Positions 1 through 12,629 of a stretch of 64,000 nt of DNA are shown one piece after another. Within the stretch, counting starts at the first letter, position 1; each line of letters begins with the position of its first letter. Source of the DNA: Copromyces sp. CBS 386.78 (lineage: Eukaryota > Ascomycota > Sordariomycetes > Sordariales > Sordariaceae). Below the pieces are notes generated by a model that did not search any database, was not told the DNA's origin, and was given only the letters and a program-made list of their open reading frames with translations. The stretch covers positions 310,001 through 374,000 of the forward strand of contig MU839101.1 of assembly GCA_030685235.1 (NCBI GenBank), in the 5' to 3' direction. The position numbers and the translations under genes are program-made.

Positions 1-1161
1 TGTCGTCAATATTCGATGATACGGACTCCATGCCGTTGGCAGGCATTCGGTTTGACTCTTGTTCATTAGCGATGTAATGCTGGCGTGATGTTAGATCACT
101 AACTCATTATTTGGGTATGAGGGTGTTAACCTGCCTTGACGCTGGTGATAACACCAACGTCTTGAACTGCCTGGACAGTTTCGTAAACCAGAGCCCCTGA
201 CAGATATGAGTCTGAAGAGAAACCTAGTCCACAAATATCAACTTTCAGTTCGCCGTTGAGTATACCAACAGGGAGTGGACAAACCTTCCCAGTTGCGACC
301 ACTTAGCACCACGCGGCCCACTGGCCCAACAACAGGCCCAAGGAGAACATTCACCCCCTTTTTCTTGAACTCGCTGCCCATGCCGTTGCCTCGACGGCGA
401 GTAAGGGTCTTGTTCCAGCTGGCACCAACATGGAGACCGCTCGGCCAGCTGCTGACAAAATCGGTATTCCTCAGACCGTTCCCGGCATCACTCAGGCACA
501 TACCGGGAAAGCCTACACGATCAATGGGCCGGATGAAGCCGGAACAACTGGTGTTAGAGGTGGTGCCTGTTGTTAGGTAGACCTGTGTGATAGCGAAGAC
601 GTCAGAAACGTGATCCCGTAGAACCGAGAACTACCTTGTCGGGATATGTTAGATTGTACCTTCTCATCAAGTGTCATTCGGCCAACCATGTCCCTGGCCT
701 TTTTGAATGAGGTTGCCCAAGCTCCAGTACCGGTCATATTTGCTGTTTGCTGAATCAGCCTCGTATCTTCGATAGCAAACCCGTAAACTCAACCGATCCG
801 GAGAGAAGCGAGCGTACGTACGTGAAGGATATACCGGTGGTGACTGGCCATAAAAGTGTTCGTCACTGGTGATGGAATCTCCCAAGTCACCTGCCCCATC
901 TCCTTCCCCAGCAGCGCTTTTGTTCCCTTTCTTTGGCAGAGCCGCCAGCCCGGCTAGACCTCCACCGACAATGAGGAGGATGACCGCCACGGTTATGGTA
1001 ATCCCGCGTTTCGTCTTGAAGAAGGCAAAGTGGCGTGTGATCCATGATCCACCTGCTGAATTGGCATCGGGCGGAAGAGCATCACCAGCAGCAGAATCGC
1101 CAGAAACATGCTCGCCGGCTGAGGAGGCGGCGTTCACCTTCTGGTATTCCGCGCTTGACAT
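1..1161 (-). CDS. Membrane-anchored GH3 beta-glucosidase, N-terminal part (gene runs off left edge)
   Basis: Minus-strand gene starting at ATG 1161. Exons seen: 1161-822, 742-660, 582-285, 223-135 and 79-1 (continuing out of the window); reading phase is kept across all joins, giving about 296 codons without a stop. The protein begins with a Ser/Ala/Gly-rich cytoplasmic tail (about 1-50), then one hydrophobic helix (about 53-75, [15 protein letters not shown]), then a linker with [12 protein letters not shown] and the GH3 N-terminal domain: [54 protein letters not shown] and [12 protein letters not shown]. These are hallmark blocks of fungal GH3 beta-glucosidases, and the single anchor near the N-terminus resembles the bglE-type membrane form. 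Known for the family: hydrolysis of terminal non-reducing beta-D-glucosyl residues, with the catalytic domain outside the membrane. The Asp nucleophile lies beyond the edge. The fourth intron (134-80) needs a GC donor. The subfamily is inferred. Confidence 0.9.
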
Positions 1162-2288
1162 GTTTATAGCTGATGTCGAGGCGATCTTGCCTCTCCGTAC
1201 CTGTCGGGCACTCGTGATTAGATATCAATACCAGCTGTACAAAGCCACTGTTGCAAAAGCACAGCTCCCAGTGAAGTGTGATGGAATAAACTCCTTTTCC
1301 ACCTTCCGATCATCAAGTTCTCGAGTCGATATCCTTCGACAGGGGCCAGCACGTCAAGGACGAACTTAGTTGACACACACAAATTTTCGACTGCCCTTCT
1401 TTGAGAAGCGCCGCTTATGATGACGGAAATTGATCCTTGGGTGGTCTCCGGAAACTCGTTGTACGAACTGGCAACAGTTGCCAGGAAGTAAACAGAAGGT
1501 GAAGGTTATCAGAGACAGTTTGCAAACTATGGCGGTATCAAAGAACTGCCAAATGAACAGAATATCAACGAGCTGTTTCGAAAACGGAAAAATGCCAATG
1601 ATTGTGCAGTTGCGGAGGTATAGTAAGGCTTAGCCCAGCCGTCTCACCCGGGAACCTTCTCCGTATTGTGTTTAGATGATGAACGGTCGTCGTCAACCGT
1701 TGACCGACTCGGGCTCCGGAAACCGAACGCGTTTAACAGGGCAGTTACGCGCTTATGAGCCCTCGCGGCAGCCACTCCCGAGCGCGCCGTCCAACGAGCG
1801 CCCCCAGCGGCCTCGGCTTGCGTAACGCCCCAGAATCTCAGGTGCAGCCAACCCCGTGCCGCTGTCGATGGACACCATGGCCGGGACAGGCACTGCACCT
1901 CGAGTTGACACCTCTATCATACAGCACCAAACACCACGGCAAGCTTTTACGTTCACAGCCTGACAGCTATGGAACAACTGCACCGGACAGACATCGCCGC
2001 TTGCGAATGACAGCTCGGACAGCTCTGACAGCACCAACAGCCAACAGCAACCTCACAGTCCTCACCGAGGTCCTTCATGCGGTGCACTGATGAACTGATG
2101 CTGGATTGCTAAGGTACGGGGTACCTATCCCATGGCTGTGCCAAGGTTCAGGCAGGTGTGCCCTGAATCTGTCCCTGCAGCAGCAGCCCCTGTGGGCGCC
2201 GTGGCGCCCCCCCACGCGACGCAGGACGGGGCCAAGCAAACTCCAGGGGTATGCAGAGGGAAAGCAAAAGCGAAAGCGGGAAGGATTC
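1162..2288. other. Upstream region of the GH3 gene, up to the transposon stack
   Basis: Ordinary-composition host DNA between the GH3 start codon and the first base of copia element A. The small ORFs on both strands (for example 1644-1898 minus and 1755-2090 plus) overlap each other, have skewed composition and match no family I recognise, so I treat the interval as promoter and 5' leader. A short perfect palindrome (GGTAC-GGG-GTACC) lies near 2114-2126. CpA and TpG are present right up to 2288, so RIP has not leaked into this flank. Confidence 0.5.
2284..2288. repeat. Target-site duplication GATTC, left side of element A
   Basis: GATTC directly precedes the first base of element A's LTR. 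The same five bases follow the last four LTR bases (GACA) at 51278-51282. This pair brackets the whole AT-rich block and marks it as one original insertion site. Confidence 0.85.
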
Positions 2289-2576
2289 TGTTAGATTGGC
2301 ACGTAGGGTGGAGATTAGACGGTATATAGTAAAAGGTGATTGATTCTAATAATCCTTATCTCTGTCCTTTTCGAGAGTTACTAGGGTTTAAGTATAAAAT
2401 CTAAGGATACTAAGAAGCTAGTCCTTATACGGTAATATCGTCAAATAGTTTAAATATCGAGTTATAAATATGAGGGGATTTCTGCACCGCATATACAATA
2501 TATAAAGTTATCCAAATAGGGAAGCATATACTAAACTAGAAGTCTAGCTATCTATATATACCCTAATAATCTAATA
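2289..2576 (-). repeat. Element A 3' LTR (288 bp)
   Basis: Begins TGTTAGATTGGCACG and matches the reverse complement of the C LTRs and the split LTR starting at 37009. The outer (left) part keeps several CpA/TpG sites, while the inner part is strongly TpA-converted. Confidence 0.9.
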
Positions 2577-4718
2577 CACCCCCTTAACTAAAGACTTTAA
2601 AGTAAAATTAGAGAGAAATAACCGTTAGATATATAAAGCTATTCTTAAATCTTAATCGTCTACTACGTCCAAATCTAGTATAAAACCCTTATTTTAATCC
2701 TTCTTATCCTTTAAAATATCTCTAATAGTTTCTATTCCTAGTATTCTTCTAAATTCTATATACTTATCGGCTGGTAAGACTTTTATTAGACTATTTATTA
2801 GCATCTTCTTTATTTTATAATAATCGACTTTAATAAATCCTTTTTAAATTTCCTATTGTAATTAATAATTATAAATATTAATATAGTATAATTTAGTAGT
2901 TAGGTTATTATTTTTAGTAGTAACGAAGCGGATCGTTTACTAATTATTATATTAAATCGTAGGAATTGGATTAATAAAGTTTATTAATCTTTTAATTAAT
3001 TTGGCCGTAAAAATTACTTCTTTAACGACGAATCTTAGAGCTAGCAATTCTATTTCTATTATCAAAATCGTAATTATCGTTTGCTTAGTAGCTTTTTAAT
3101 ATATAAATCCTTTAAATAATTTGATTATAAAGCTTTATAAACTCTTATAGTCGAAGCAATTATTTATGAAGGAAGTATTTAATACTACTTTAAATATATT
3201 ACTACCCTTTAAAGCTATAGCGAATTTTCTAATAGTATAAAGGTAATATAATACTTTATTTACAACCTTATAATAATCTAGCCCGGGGTTATAATAATAA
3301 CGAGCTAATCTACTTACTACGAAGGCGATATTTAATCTAATAATAATTATAACGTATAGTAAAGAGCTGATTTTAATTTAATACTAATAAATAAACTTCT
3401 TTAAAGCTTTATTCTTATAGGGTATTAATTCTTAATTAATTATAAGAATAAACGTAGTACATTAATTATTAATAAGAGCGTAGATTTTTTTAAAGTACAA
3501 TTATTAAAATAATTATATTTTCCTTTATTCCCAGTTCTTAATTATTTTAATACTAAGGAATTATTATAGCTTATCTTCCCTAGTAAAGTAATATTATTAT
3601 TTTAGGTCGGTTATATACTATTTAGCCTTTACTTTTCGTTTTTTAGGATAGGCGAAAACGATATTATTTATATAATAGAAAATAAAAATACTATTTTTAA
3701 TAAAAATATAAAATTCTTTAGGGATAGGTTCGAAACTATTATTAATAAAAGTATTAATTAATTTTCGTTACTACAATAATAATAATCTTTATAATCCGTA
3801 AAATACTTTATAAAGTCGTAAAATTTTACTTTCTTTCTAATACCCTAGCGGCATTTTTATAAAAATTTCTTTATTAAAGTTAGCGTTAATAAAGGTATTA
3901 ATTATATTGTATTATATAAATTCGAAATTAAAACGGGTAATAATAGCTATAATAGTTCAGAAAGAGCGCCCAACGAATATTAAAGTATACGTTTCCTATC
4001 CTATCTTTTACTACTAATTTCTTTATATAATGAATTTTACTTTAACCTTCTTGAATTTACTATTTTTAAAAAATTTATATAAATATACTTATATACAATC
4101 AAAGATTTATTTACTTCGAACTTTAAATTCGTTACTATCGACTTCGACTTAGGTCTTTATTTCTTAATAACTTTTTAAGTATTCTTATTTAATATTAAGG
4201 AATTACTATCGAAGAAGGTAATTATTAAAATTTCGATGTCGTTTTAGTAATAGTAGAAGGTTGTACCGATATATAGTATTAAATTTATTATTTCTAATAA
4301 AGCGGTTAAATTAGACTTTTATAATAATATCCCCTTTATAGAAGGTAGTAGGCTAATATAGACGGCCAATATTAAATACTACCTTCTAAAGGGTAAAACC
4401 TTTTATAATAATATCTTTTAAATAATTATCTTAAAAGAGACTAGAAAAGAAGGATAATAGAAATAATATATTAAAAAGAAAAGGATAATTAAAGATATAA
4501 TTAAGTAATATCTTTATTATATTATAACGTTTTATTCCCTATATCTCCTTATTATCCTCCTACTCTACTAGTAAAGTAAAAAATCGTTCTAGGAATTCGT
4601 TTATATTAGCATCCTTAAAATCTATTCGGCTATTAAAGTAATTATAGGTTTCTTAAAGTTAATCAATTTATTTAAATAAATTTATAAATTCGTTAAAAAT
4701 AATTTTAAGAATAGCTTT
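2577..4718 (-). pseudogene. Element A pol relic, reverse transcriptase and RNase H half (copia)
   Basis: Read on the minus strand, the copia reverse transcriptase box is visible near 3650-3680 as FYYINNIVFAYP, a RIP-altered YVDDI-type motif, the same as in copy C at 49825-49845. The segment runs from just after the integrase/reverse transcriptase junction, where D inserted, to the polypurine tract. Stops replace Gln and Trp codons throughout, so no product is expected. Confidence 0.8.
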
Positions 4719-4968
4719 TATCACAGGGTTAGACCTGTAATGTGCTGTACTATATTGACTACACATATGCTGTGCCGACCAGAGCCCAGAGCTCTGGCCA
4801 CGCATATGTCATTGTTACGTATAGCCTCACGTGCCCGCGGTCTGGTCTATAGGGCTCTCGCCTATATATAGCTAGACCTCCGCGTATACTTCCTTCTCTC
4901 CTCCTTTCTCCTTATATAATAACGTATATTTCATTATACCCTCTACAGTACCATTTCGCCCCATAATA
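4719..4968 (+). repeat. Element D 5' LTR (250 bp)
   Basis: Pairs with 33726-33975. The outer left part keeps CpA/TpG (CTGTAATGTGCTG), but the matching inner copy is converted to TpA. Confidence 0.92.
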
Positions 4969-7900
4969 ATTTATTATATCTAATTATTGCGCTGCGCGCG
5001 TCTATTTAATAAAAGGAAGATTATTTACATTTTAATTGCGGTAATTAATAATTAAAATTCGACCCTACGCGTTTCCAATTCGAATTATAAACTTAATTGT
5101 TAAATTAAGTAAAATACTAAAACGAATATTATTGAAATCGTTCGCACTCTCTTTTCTTCCTTATATTTAAAAGCGTATTAAATTTAACGATTAATATCCA
5201 ATTCTATTACCCCTAAAACCTAGTTAATAACCGATAATTTTATTGCTATTATAATTATTAATACTATTATAATAACTATTAATTCAAAATACTAAAACGA
5301 TTTAATAATTTTCGCTTAAGTATTCGAAGGCTTCTATTATTAAGTAATTAAAGTTTTAATCCCTATTTTTCAAGTATATAATTTCGCTAACCTTTCCGTT
5401 TTTTAAACCTTCTTCTCCGCTTTCTATCGTTTATTCCGTAACGATATAATTGTAATTAAAGCCGACGTTCGTAATTTCGAAGAAGACTTTATTGTAGTTA
5501 AAGAGGAAATTGTTTATTTATATACCCGTATTAAAAATTTCAACTACGAAATTGCCTGCAAAAAAAGTAATATTGTAACTATCCGTACCCAATATTTATT
5601 CGCTATTTAAATTAGTGTAAAAGATTACTAAGATTAAATTAAATCGTTTTACGAATAGATTGCCACTCTTAAAAAGGAGTTTAATAATTTCCGTATAATA
5701 TCCGCGGCCGTTTTTTAATTTTAAAAGGACTGTTATTAAAAAATATTTCTCGACCTTCGTATTAAATTTCTAAAGAATAATCCGGTTCCCCTATTCCTTA
5801 GTTCAATCCCTTTACTTCTTAACGTATTTAATAATCCTAACAACGATAATAATATAATAAATACCAATAAGAACGGTAATAATTATAGGTCGGTATTATA
5901 TATTATAGTTACCCCTGCTTTTAATAGTAAAAGATTATTAATCGAACGTACCGCTAAATATTATGTTTAGTATATACGTATAAAGTTCGCTTAAATAAAT
6001 AAACCTAAAATCTTTACCGACGAGCATTCTAAATTTTCCTTTATTGCCCGTTTTATTAAAGGTATCCCGTTCGAGGCTATTAAAATCGAATTAAATAAGG
6101 CTATCCTCGGCGAACCTTATAAATAGGCTATAGCCTTCGAATTAATTAACGAACTAAATAAGAAATATAATAATATTAACGTTATTATAGAGTCCCGCCG
6201 TACTTTCGAGGACTTTAAAATATTTAAAAGTATAAAATAAACCGATTTTAAAAAAAAAGTTCGTTATATTTATTAATAAATATAAATTCGATAATAATAT
6301 AAAAATTTATTACTTCCATTAGAAAATCAATGACTACGTTCGCTTCGCACTTTCTTATTAACGTCCTTAGCTTATTAACAATAAATTTAACAAATAGTTT
6401 AAAATTACTTGTAATTTCGCTAAAATATTAACAAATAAGGATTAGTATAAAAAATAAATTAACTTATTTTATAAAACTAATATAATTAATACCTCCGTTC
6501 CTACCGGTCGTTCCAGCACTTCTACGACCGAGGTAATTATTAACTAAGGCGGCGACGCGATAAATCTTAATGCTATAATTAAGACGAATATCTAAATATT
6601 TTATATAATTGAAATTAATATTTTCGAACATTGTATAAAAATAAGTATTTATACCCGCTACGGAAAGCCCAGCTATTATTCTACTAATTATTACGCCCGG
6701 GTCAATTTTAAAAAGGAAATTAAATTCCGTAATAACCGTAATAAAAGCCGCAGCGGCAACGCTAATAATATTAGTAATAGTAGTAACAACTGTAATAATA
6801 GCGGTAATAATAATACTTCTAATAACGGAAGTAATAGTAACCGTAATAATAATAGTAGTAATTAGTAGTAGCTTGCCTAGGGCTAATATAATTACGGATA
6901 ATAACGCTTTAATTATAGCGGCGGATACTACGTTAATATTATAAACCTTAATATAAATATAAGAGTTCTAGCTCCTAATATTCCGGCTCCTAGTTATTAT
7001 AACCTTATTCCCGCCTACTAGCTCGGCTTTATTAGCCTAATTATAGGTAATGAAACTAATTCTATTTTGGGCTAGGGAAATATATAGCTTCCTAATTAAA
7101 TTATATTTAGAGGTATAAATCTAACGGATATAGAAGAGATAACGGGACCGTCCTTATATGGCTAAATATTATTAAAATAAATAGATCTTTAATAAATAGC
7201 CGTTATAAATATTTAAATTTATTAAATCTTTCTATCTATTTACCTTATAAATTACGTAAACTATATTATATTACTCTCGTTAATAGCGGATATACCGCCC
7301 TTAATTTTATTAATCGTTATTTTATTTACTATTACCGTCTCCCTTTTCTTTTGCTTACTATTCTTAAATTATTATACCTCGCGGATAGCTAGGCTAAAAG
7401 TAATATTACCCACTTTTCTAAACTTATAATGTAGGTAGGAGTCTACTACGAAATTATTAATCTATTAATCTATAATTTAATTAAAGATAACCCTATTATT
7501 TTAAATTACTTATAATTTATTTATTATACCTTGAGTATTAATTAGCCTAATAATTCCCTTCGGTTTAATTCCGCTTATAAATAATGCGGCTATTTCCCGC
7601 CCAGGATTTTAAATTGTACTACTCCGCTTTCGAACCACTACTTTACAATTCTGTAACCGCTAGTTCAATGTTTATACTAAAGTTTAATAATAGAAGATAT
7701 AAATAATAAAAGCGAGCCTAACTAATATAACGAAATAATAATTATTAAGCGGCTATCTATTTCTGCTATAGTTAAGTGTACCGTTCGTTAATAATTCTAC
7801 TATTTTAAATATAAAGTTACTAACCGGCTAAATATTACCCCGTTCGGGAAAATAAAAGGCGGTAACGCAATTATATTATCGGTTCTACCCCCGGCGCCTC

Positions 7901-8438
7901 CTTCAATACCCTGCCCAATGCCCTACCGTTAAGCCGGCGGCGTAAGAACTTCTATAGTAAACTACCGAATCCCGGTCTAGCTCTATAATATCCCGGTTAA
8001 TCCTATTAACCCTAATAATATTAAGGAATTCCCGGCCGCCACTTTTAATTAGCTAATAGAAATTTATAAACTTTAAATTATCCGTATAATTCGGGCTAAC
8101 TTAAATAAAAATATCCGCAAATTAACCAAAGAAAACGAAAAATTAAAAAAGGAAAGACGGATTTTAAACCCCTAAAATATAAGCGACAATCTTATACTAG
8201 ATATAATAATAGAAATATTATTAAATAAAGGCTAGCGTTTTAAATACTTTTTAATAATAAATATTATTATTAAATTAACGCCCTAGTAAAGAAGGGAAAT
8301 AAAACTATATTAAAGGCTATAAAAATTTCCAACTCTATCAAAATTAACGGTACTAATAATAATTTTCCCCGTTATAAGGAAGTAATTAATAAATATTTTA
8401 TAATAAATAATATTGCTATTAATAAAATTATATTTAAG
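4969..8438 (+). pseudogene. Element D gag relic with CCHC zinc knuckle
   Basis: A plus-strand coding relic with many RIP stops. A CX2CX4HX4C zinc knuckle is visible at 6650-6691, where the translation reads YTRYGKPSYYSTNY. The Cys codons have become Tyr and the His/Gly positions are altered, as expected from TpG to TpA change. An Asn/Ser-rich low-complexity tail follows at about 6720-6870. Known role of gag: the nucleocapsid that packages the retroelement RNA. Element E interrupts the gene after this part, at GACGC 8439-8443. Confidence 0.75.
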
Positions 8439-8443
8439 GACGC

Positions 8444-8676
8444 TATCACGGGAAGAGGGCGAGAGGTTGGGTATAGATAATTAATATGCGTAATTGTACG
8501 AGGGAAGAAAGGGAAGAGTATAGAGGTGCGATCGGGAGATAGGCCTTTATAGGACTCGAACCATAAACCCCTAGTAGGTCTATAGCGGGAAGCACAGCCA
8601 ATCAACCAATAATAATAATAAGAATCTCAAAGAACTATTATCACTAGCATATACAACACAGGCTAACCCTATAATA
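8444..8676 (-). repeat. Element E 3' LTR (233 bp)
   Basis: Pairs with 30052-30284. Much CpA remains (CACAGCCAATCAACC), so this copy is less mutated than the inner domains. Confidence 0.92.
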
Positions 8677-11600
8677 CTTCCTCAGACTAAAAGAAACTAT
8701 ATAATTAATTAAAATTATATAAAATAATAAATAACCCTATTAAACGTTCAATCCAACCGTAAAAAACTTCTATAGCCGCTAATCGCAACAACTTCCTCTC
8801 GTACTTTATTCGCAAAACTTCCGCTTCTACAGCCGGCTCTAATATCTCTTCCGCTTTTAAAGTCTTCTTCCACTTCCGCTCTACTACCAACTAATTTAAT
8901 AGTATTAAAACCTCCGAATATACTTTATAAAATTACTATATTATTTTAAAAAATATAGTTACATTAATATACGGCTATTATAAAAGCTAATAAAATAATA
9001 CCTAAACGACAAAATACTCCTAACGACCGTTAATTATTTTATAATAGCCGTCGATTTTAACGAAATCCCATTCTACCGAATCCTCTTTATTATTAATCCT
9101 CCGTATATTCCGGCCGTAATTAATATAAACGTCCTTTTCTTATACTTCTAATTATCCTAAAATACTTACTTCGGCTTATAATTTAACTTTATTAACGTAG
9201 AACGTTAAACTATACTTTATATTAACAGGGAGCCTAAATATAACTTTATAACTATCCGCCTTAATAATTTCAAACGGGCTTTTATAAAGGGGGGTAAACT
9301 TCGCGTACGGGCGGCCGGTATTAAAATTCTCTATATTAAATAAGACCTTATTTCCCGTTCTATATTTTAGGGTATCCGTCCTTTAAATATTAATATTAGC
9401 TTTATATTATTATTAAATTTACTTTACTTAATCCGTAACGTATTTTAATACCCTTTTAAAACGGTTAACTACTTTATTAATTTTAAAATATTCTACTTAC
9501 TATTAAACTAATAAATTAAGCGGGTACAATTTCGCTAATTCAATACCTATACGAAAGTAAAAATTATAATTAGTAAAGAAGGAGAATATTCTTATTATTT
9601 TAAAAATTAAATTATTATTAATAAATTCCGCAATTAGGAACCAATTTATTTAATTATCCTACGCCTAATTAATATAAAAACGAAGATATTTCTCTATTTC
9701 TATATTAATACGCTCCGTTTAACCGTTAGTAATTAGGTAGAATATAGAAGAAGGCTTAAAAACTATTTCTAAACAGGAAAATAAAGTTTTCTAAAATTAT
9801 AAAATAAATTAAGAACCGTAATTTAATATAATAAAATCCAATAAACCGTAAATATTGTAAATCCTTTCAATAAACCAATCTACTAATTCCTCGGGCATAA
9901 AGCCAACTATAAGAATAAAATATCATATCTTTATTAAGCAATTAACAACGACGACTATATATTTAAACTCCTATCTCCAACGTACGTAGAATATTAAAGG
10001 GGTAATATAATTTACAGAAATATTTTTCTATAGTACGAAGAATACTACTAATAATTTTAAAAATCCGTAAAAGGAATATTATAACGGTTTAAATTTAATA
10101 TATAGTAAATAAACTTTATAATAAGCTCTAACAGTACTAAATATCTTTAATTAGAAAAAAAATTAAGAAAGTAACGAATAAATCTTTTTACAACCCGAAT
10201 AATTAATAAATAGCGAATTATATATACGGCAAAAGAATTAAAATTAAAGTTTAATATTATTAAAATCGATAATAACGGTACTTCAAAAGTATATTCGTCT
10301 TTATATTGCCCTATACTTAACGAAAAATATTTTCTTTAAATAATCCTTTACTTCCTTAAATTATATACGGCGACCGGGGTCTAATAGGCAAGCGAATAAA
10401 TTTTATAAAAATACCGATTTTTTATAATTTTTTATAATTAAGTCGTTAATAAATTTATTATCTATTATTTTTAACTTGTAAATATATTTAATTCCAACGT
10501 TAATAACTTCCTTTCCGCTTTTTAAAACGAAAGTTCCATTAATAAAAATATTGTAATCGAATAAAACTTTATTTCTAATTAGTAGCCATTCGTTAGCTTC
10601 GTCTTTAAACAAGTCTTCTAATTTCCTATTTAGGGCGTTAGGGCGTATTTACAACGAACCTAAATAATATTTAATTATAAAATTAAATTAGAAGAGAAAT
10701 TAAAACTATTATATATATTAAGGGGTAAACTACTTATTAATAATAAAAGACTTCAAATTCTTATAATCTATAAAAACCTCAAACGGTTATTATACTCCTT
10801 CTAATTCGGGGCGCCACTCTTCTAATACCTTAATAATAGTAAGCAATTCTTTATTATAAATATTATAATTATATTTAACTAAAGAATACTACTAATTAAA
10901 GTAAGCGACAGGGCGAAGGATATTATTATTATTATACTATAATAATATACCGATATAAATTTAATTAGAAGTATCCGTTTTTATAACAGTCTATTTAAAT
11001 TAATCGTAAATATAAAGAACGGGTCCACTATTAAAAACCTTCTTAAATACTTCGAAAAACTTTTAATATTACTTATCCTATTTTTATCCCGCTATTTTCT
11101 TAATTAATTCGTATAATAGGCCGGCGATAATAGAAAAATATTTAATAAAAGAATAATAGAAGTTAGCGAATTTTAGGAAGCGCTAGAATAACCTCCTAGA
11201 ATTTAAAGCTTCCTATATTATAATTATAAAGATTTTTTCTAAATTTATTTTAAAATTACCCGGGATAATAATAAGACTTAAATATTTAATTCGCTATATA
11301 TAGAACTCGTATTTATTAATATCGATTTAGAATCCTACTTTAATTATCTTCTATAAAACCTCCCTAACGTATTTTTCATATTCCTCTTCATTATCGGAAT
11401 AAACTAAAACATTATCGAAATAGGTAATAGCATAAATATTAAAAATATTATATAAAACGTCGTTAATATAATTTTAAAAGGTTCCCGGCGCGCTCTATAA
11501 ACCGAATAAATATATAATAGATTCGTAGAGGCTAAAGCGGGTAATAAAAGCGGTAAACTATTTATATCCTTTTTTAATACAGATCCTATTAAATATAGTA

Positions 11601-12065
11601 ATAATATCGAATTTCGTAAAGATTTTAACCTTATAAATCGTATTAAAAGTCTCTTTAATTAGTGGTAACGGATAACGTATCTTTATTATAACGTTATTAT
11701 ACTATAGTAGTCTACACAAATATAAATTCCGCTTCCGGGTTTCTTAATTAATAAAAGGGGGGAGGCGGCCGCAAATTATAATAGCCGAATAAACTTCTTC
11801 TTCAAATTATTATCGATCTATTTCTTAATAACAATAACTTTTATAGGTAATATACATTATAACCGTACATTAAGAAATTATTCTCCTAATTACAATTCGA
11901 TCTTATAATTATATAAATAATAAGGAGGGATCTCCTCCGCTAGCGAAAGTAGGAAGGCGGCGACTTCGTTAATATACTTCCGTCCTTCAAAATAGTTTAA
12001 AATCTCAATAATTTCTTCCTTAATCTTTAACGGTTAATTTACCTTATTAAAAACCTTTTTTATAT
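8677..12065 (-). pseudogene. Element E pol relic: reverse transcriptase to integrase C-terminus
   Basis: On the minus strand the gypsy reverse transcriptase reads from about 11700 down to 11300: ITRFSLYKSIIYLFGL, SAPGTFNYINDVLYNI (one stop removed) and ITYFDNVLVYSDNEEEYEK, with the catalytic FDD box (mutated to FDN) at about 11408-11423. Integrase continues to about 9 kb. The last open stretch, 8705-8890, has a basic, Glu/Lys/Arg-rich C-terminus (ERKWKKTLKAEEILEP) like the tail of gypsy pol proteins. F interrupts the protein upstream of the reverse transcriptase. Confidence 0.85.
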
Positions 12066-12629
12066 TAATTTAGGGAATTTTTTCACGTTTTTTCTTTAGC
12101 TAAGGACCACGGGGTCATTAAGGGAGCAGGGTAGTTTATTACAAGTAGGAGCAGATTAGCTGCTCAGTCAGGTACCATTAGTTATAAGTTTGAGCCTTGA
12201 AAATAAAAGGAGAAGGAATTTCCTTCGAGATTTAGGAAGAGAGAAAAGCAATTTAGACTAGACAACACTCCTTCTTAGAAGAATATATTCGAATTTTAAT
12301 CCTAAATTCGTTTTCCCGTACTAAGTTTATTCTTCCTTTACTTCGTAATCCCCTCTTAAGAAAATTAACGTTTAAATTTACTCCCTCAACCTCTCTCGAA
12401 GATCCGTTAAAGTATAATACTTTAATATTAACTCTAATCTCTTCTAAGTAGTTAATAATTAATATATAAAGATCTCCTCGTTTTTATTTTACAGATAAGA
12501 TCTATTTTACGGCAAATCTACTCTCTTCTTTAAAGTATTAATTCTTATAATTTTTATATTAATTAAATTAGTTTTTTTATAGTAGGGAATTAGTCTTTCT
12601 TCCTATATAGTATTTTTTATTCTAAATTA
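12066..12629 (+). repeat. Element F 5' LTR (564 bp)
   Basis: Pairs with 26215-26778. The left 200 bases keep many CpA/TpG sites (GCAGATTAGCTGCTCAGTCA), while the right part is strongly converted. Confidence 0.9.
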
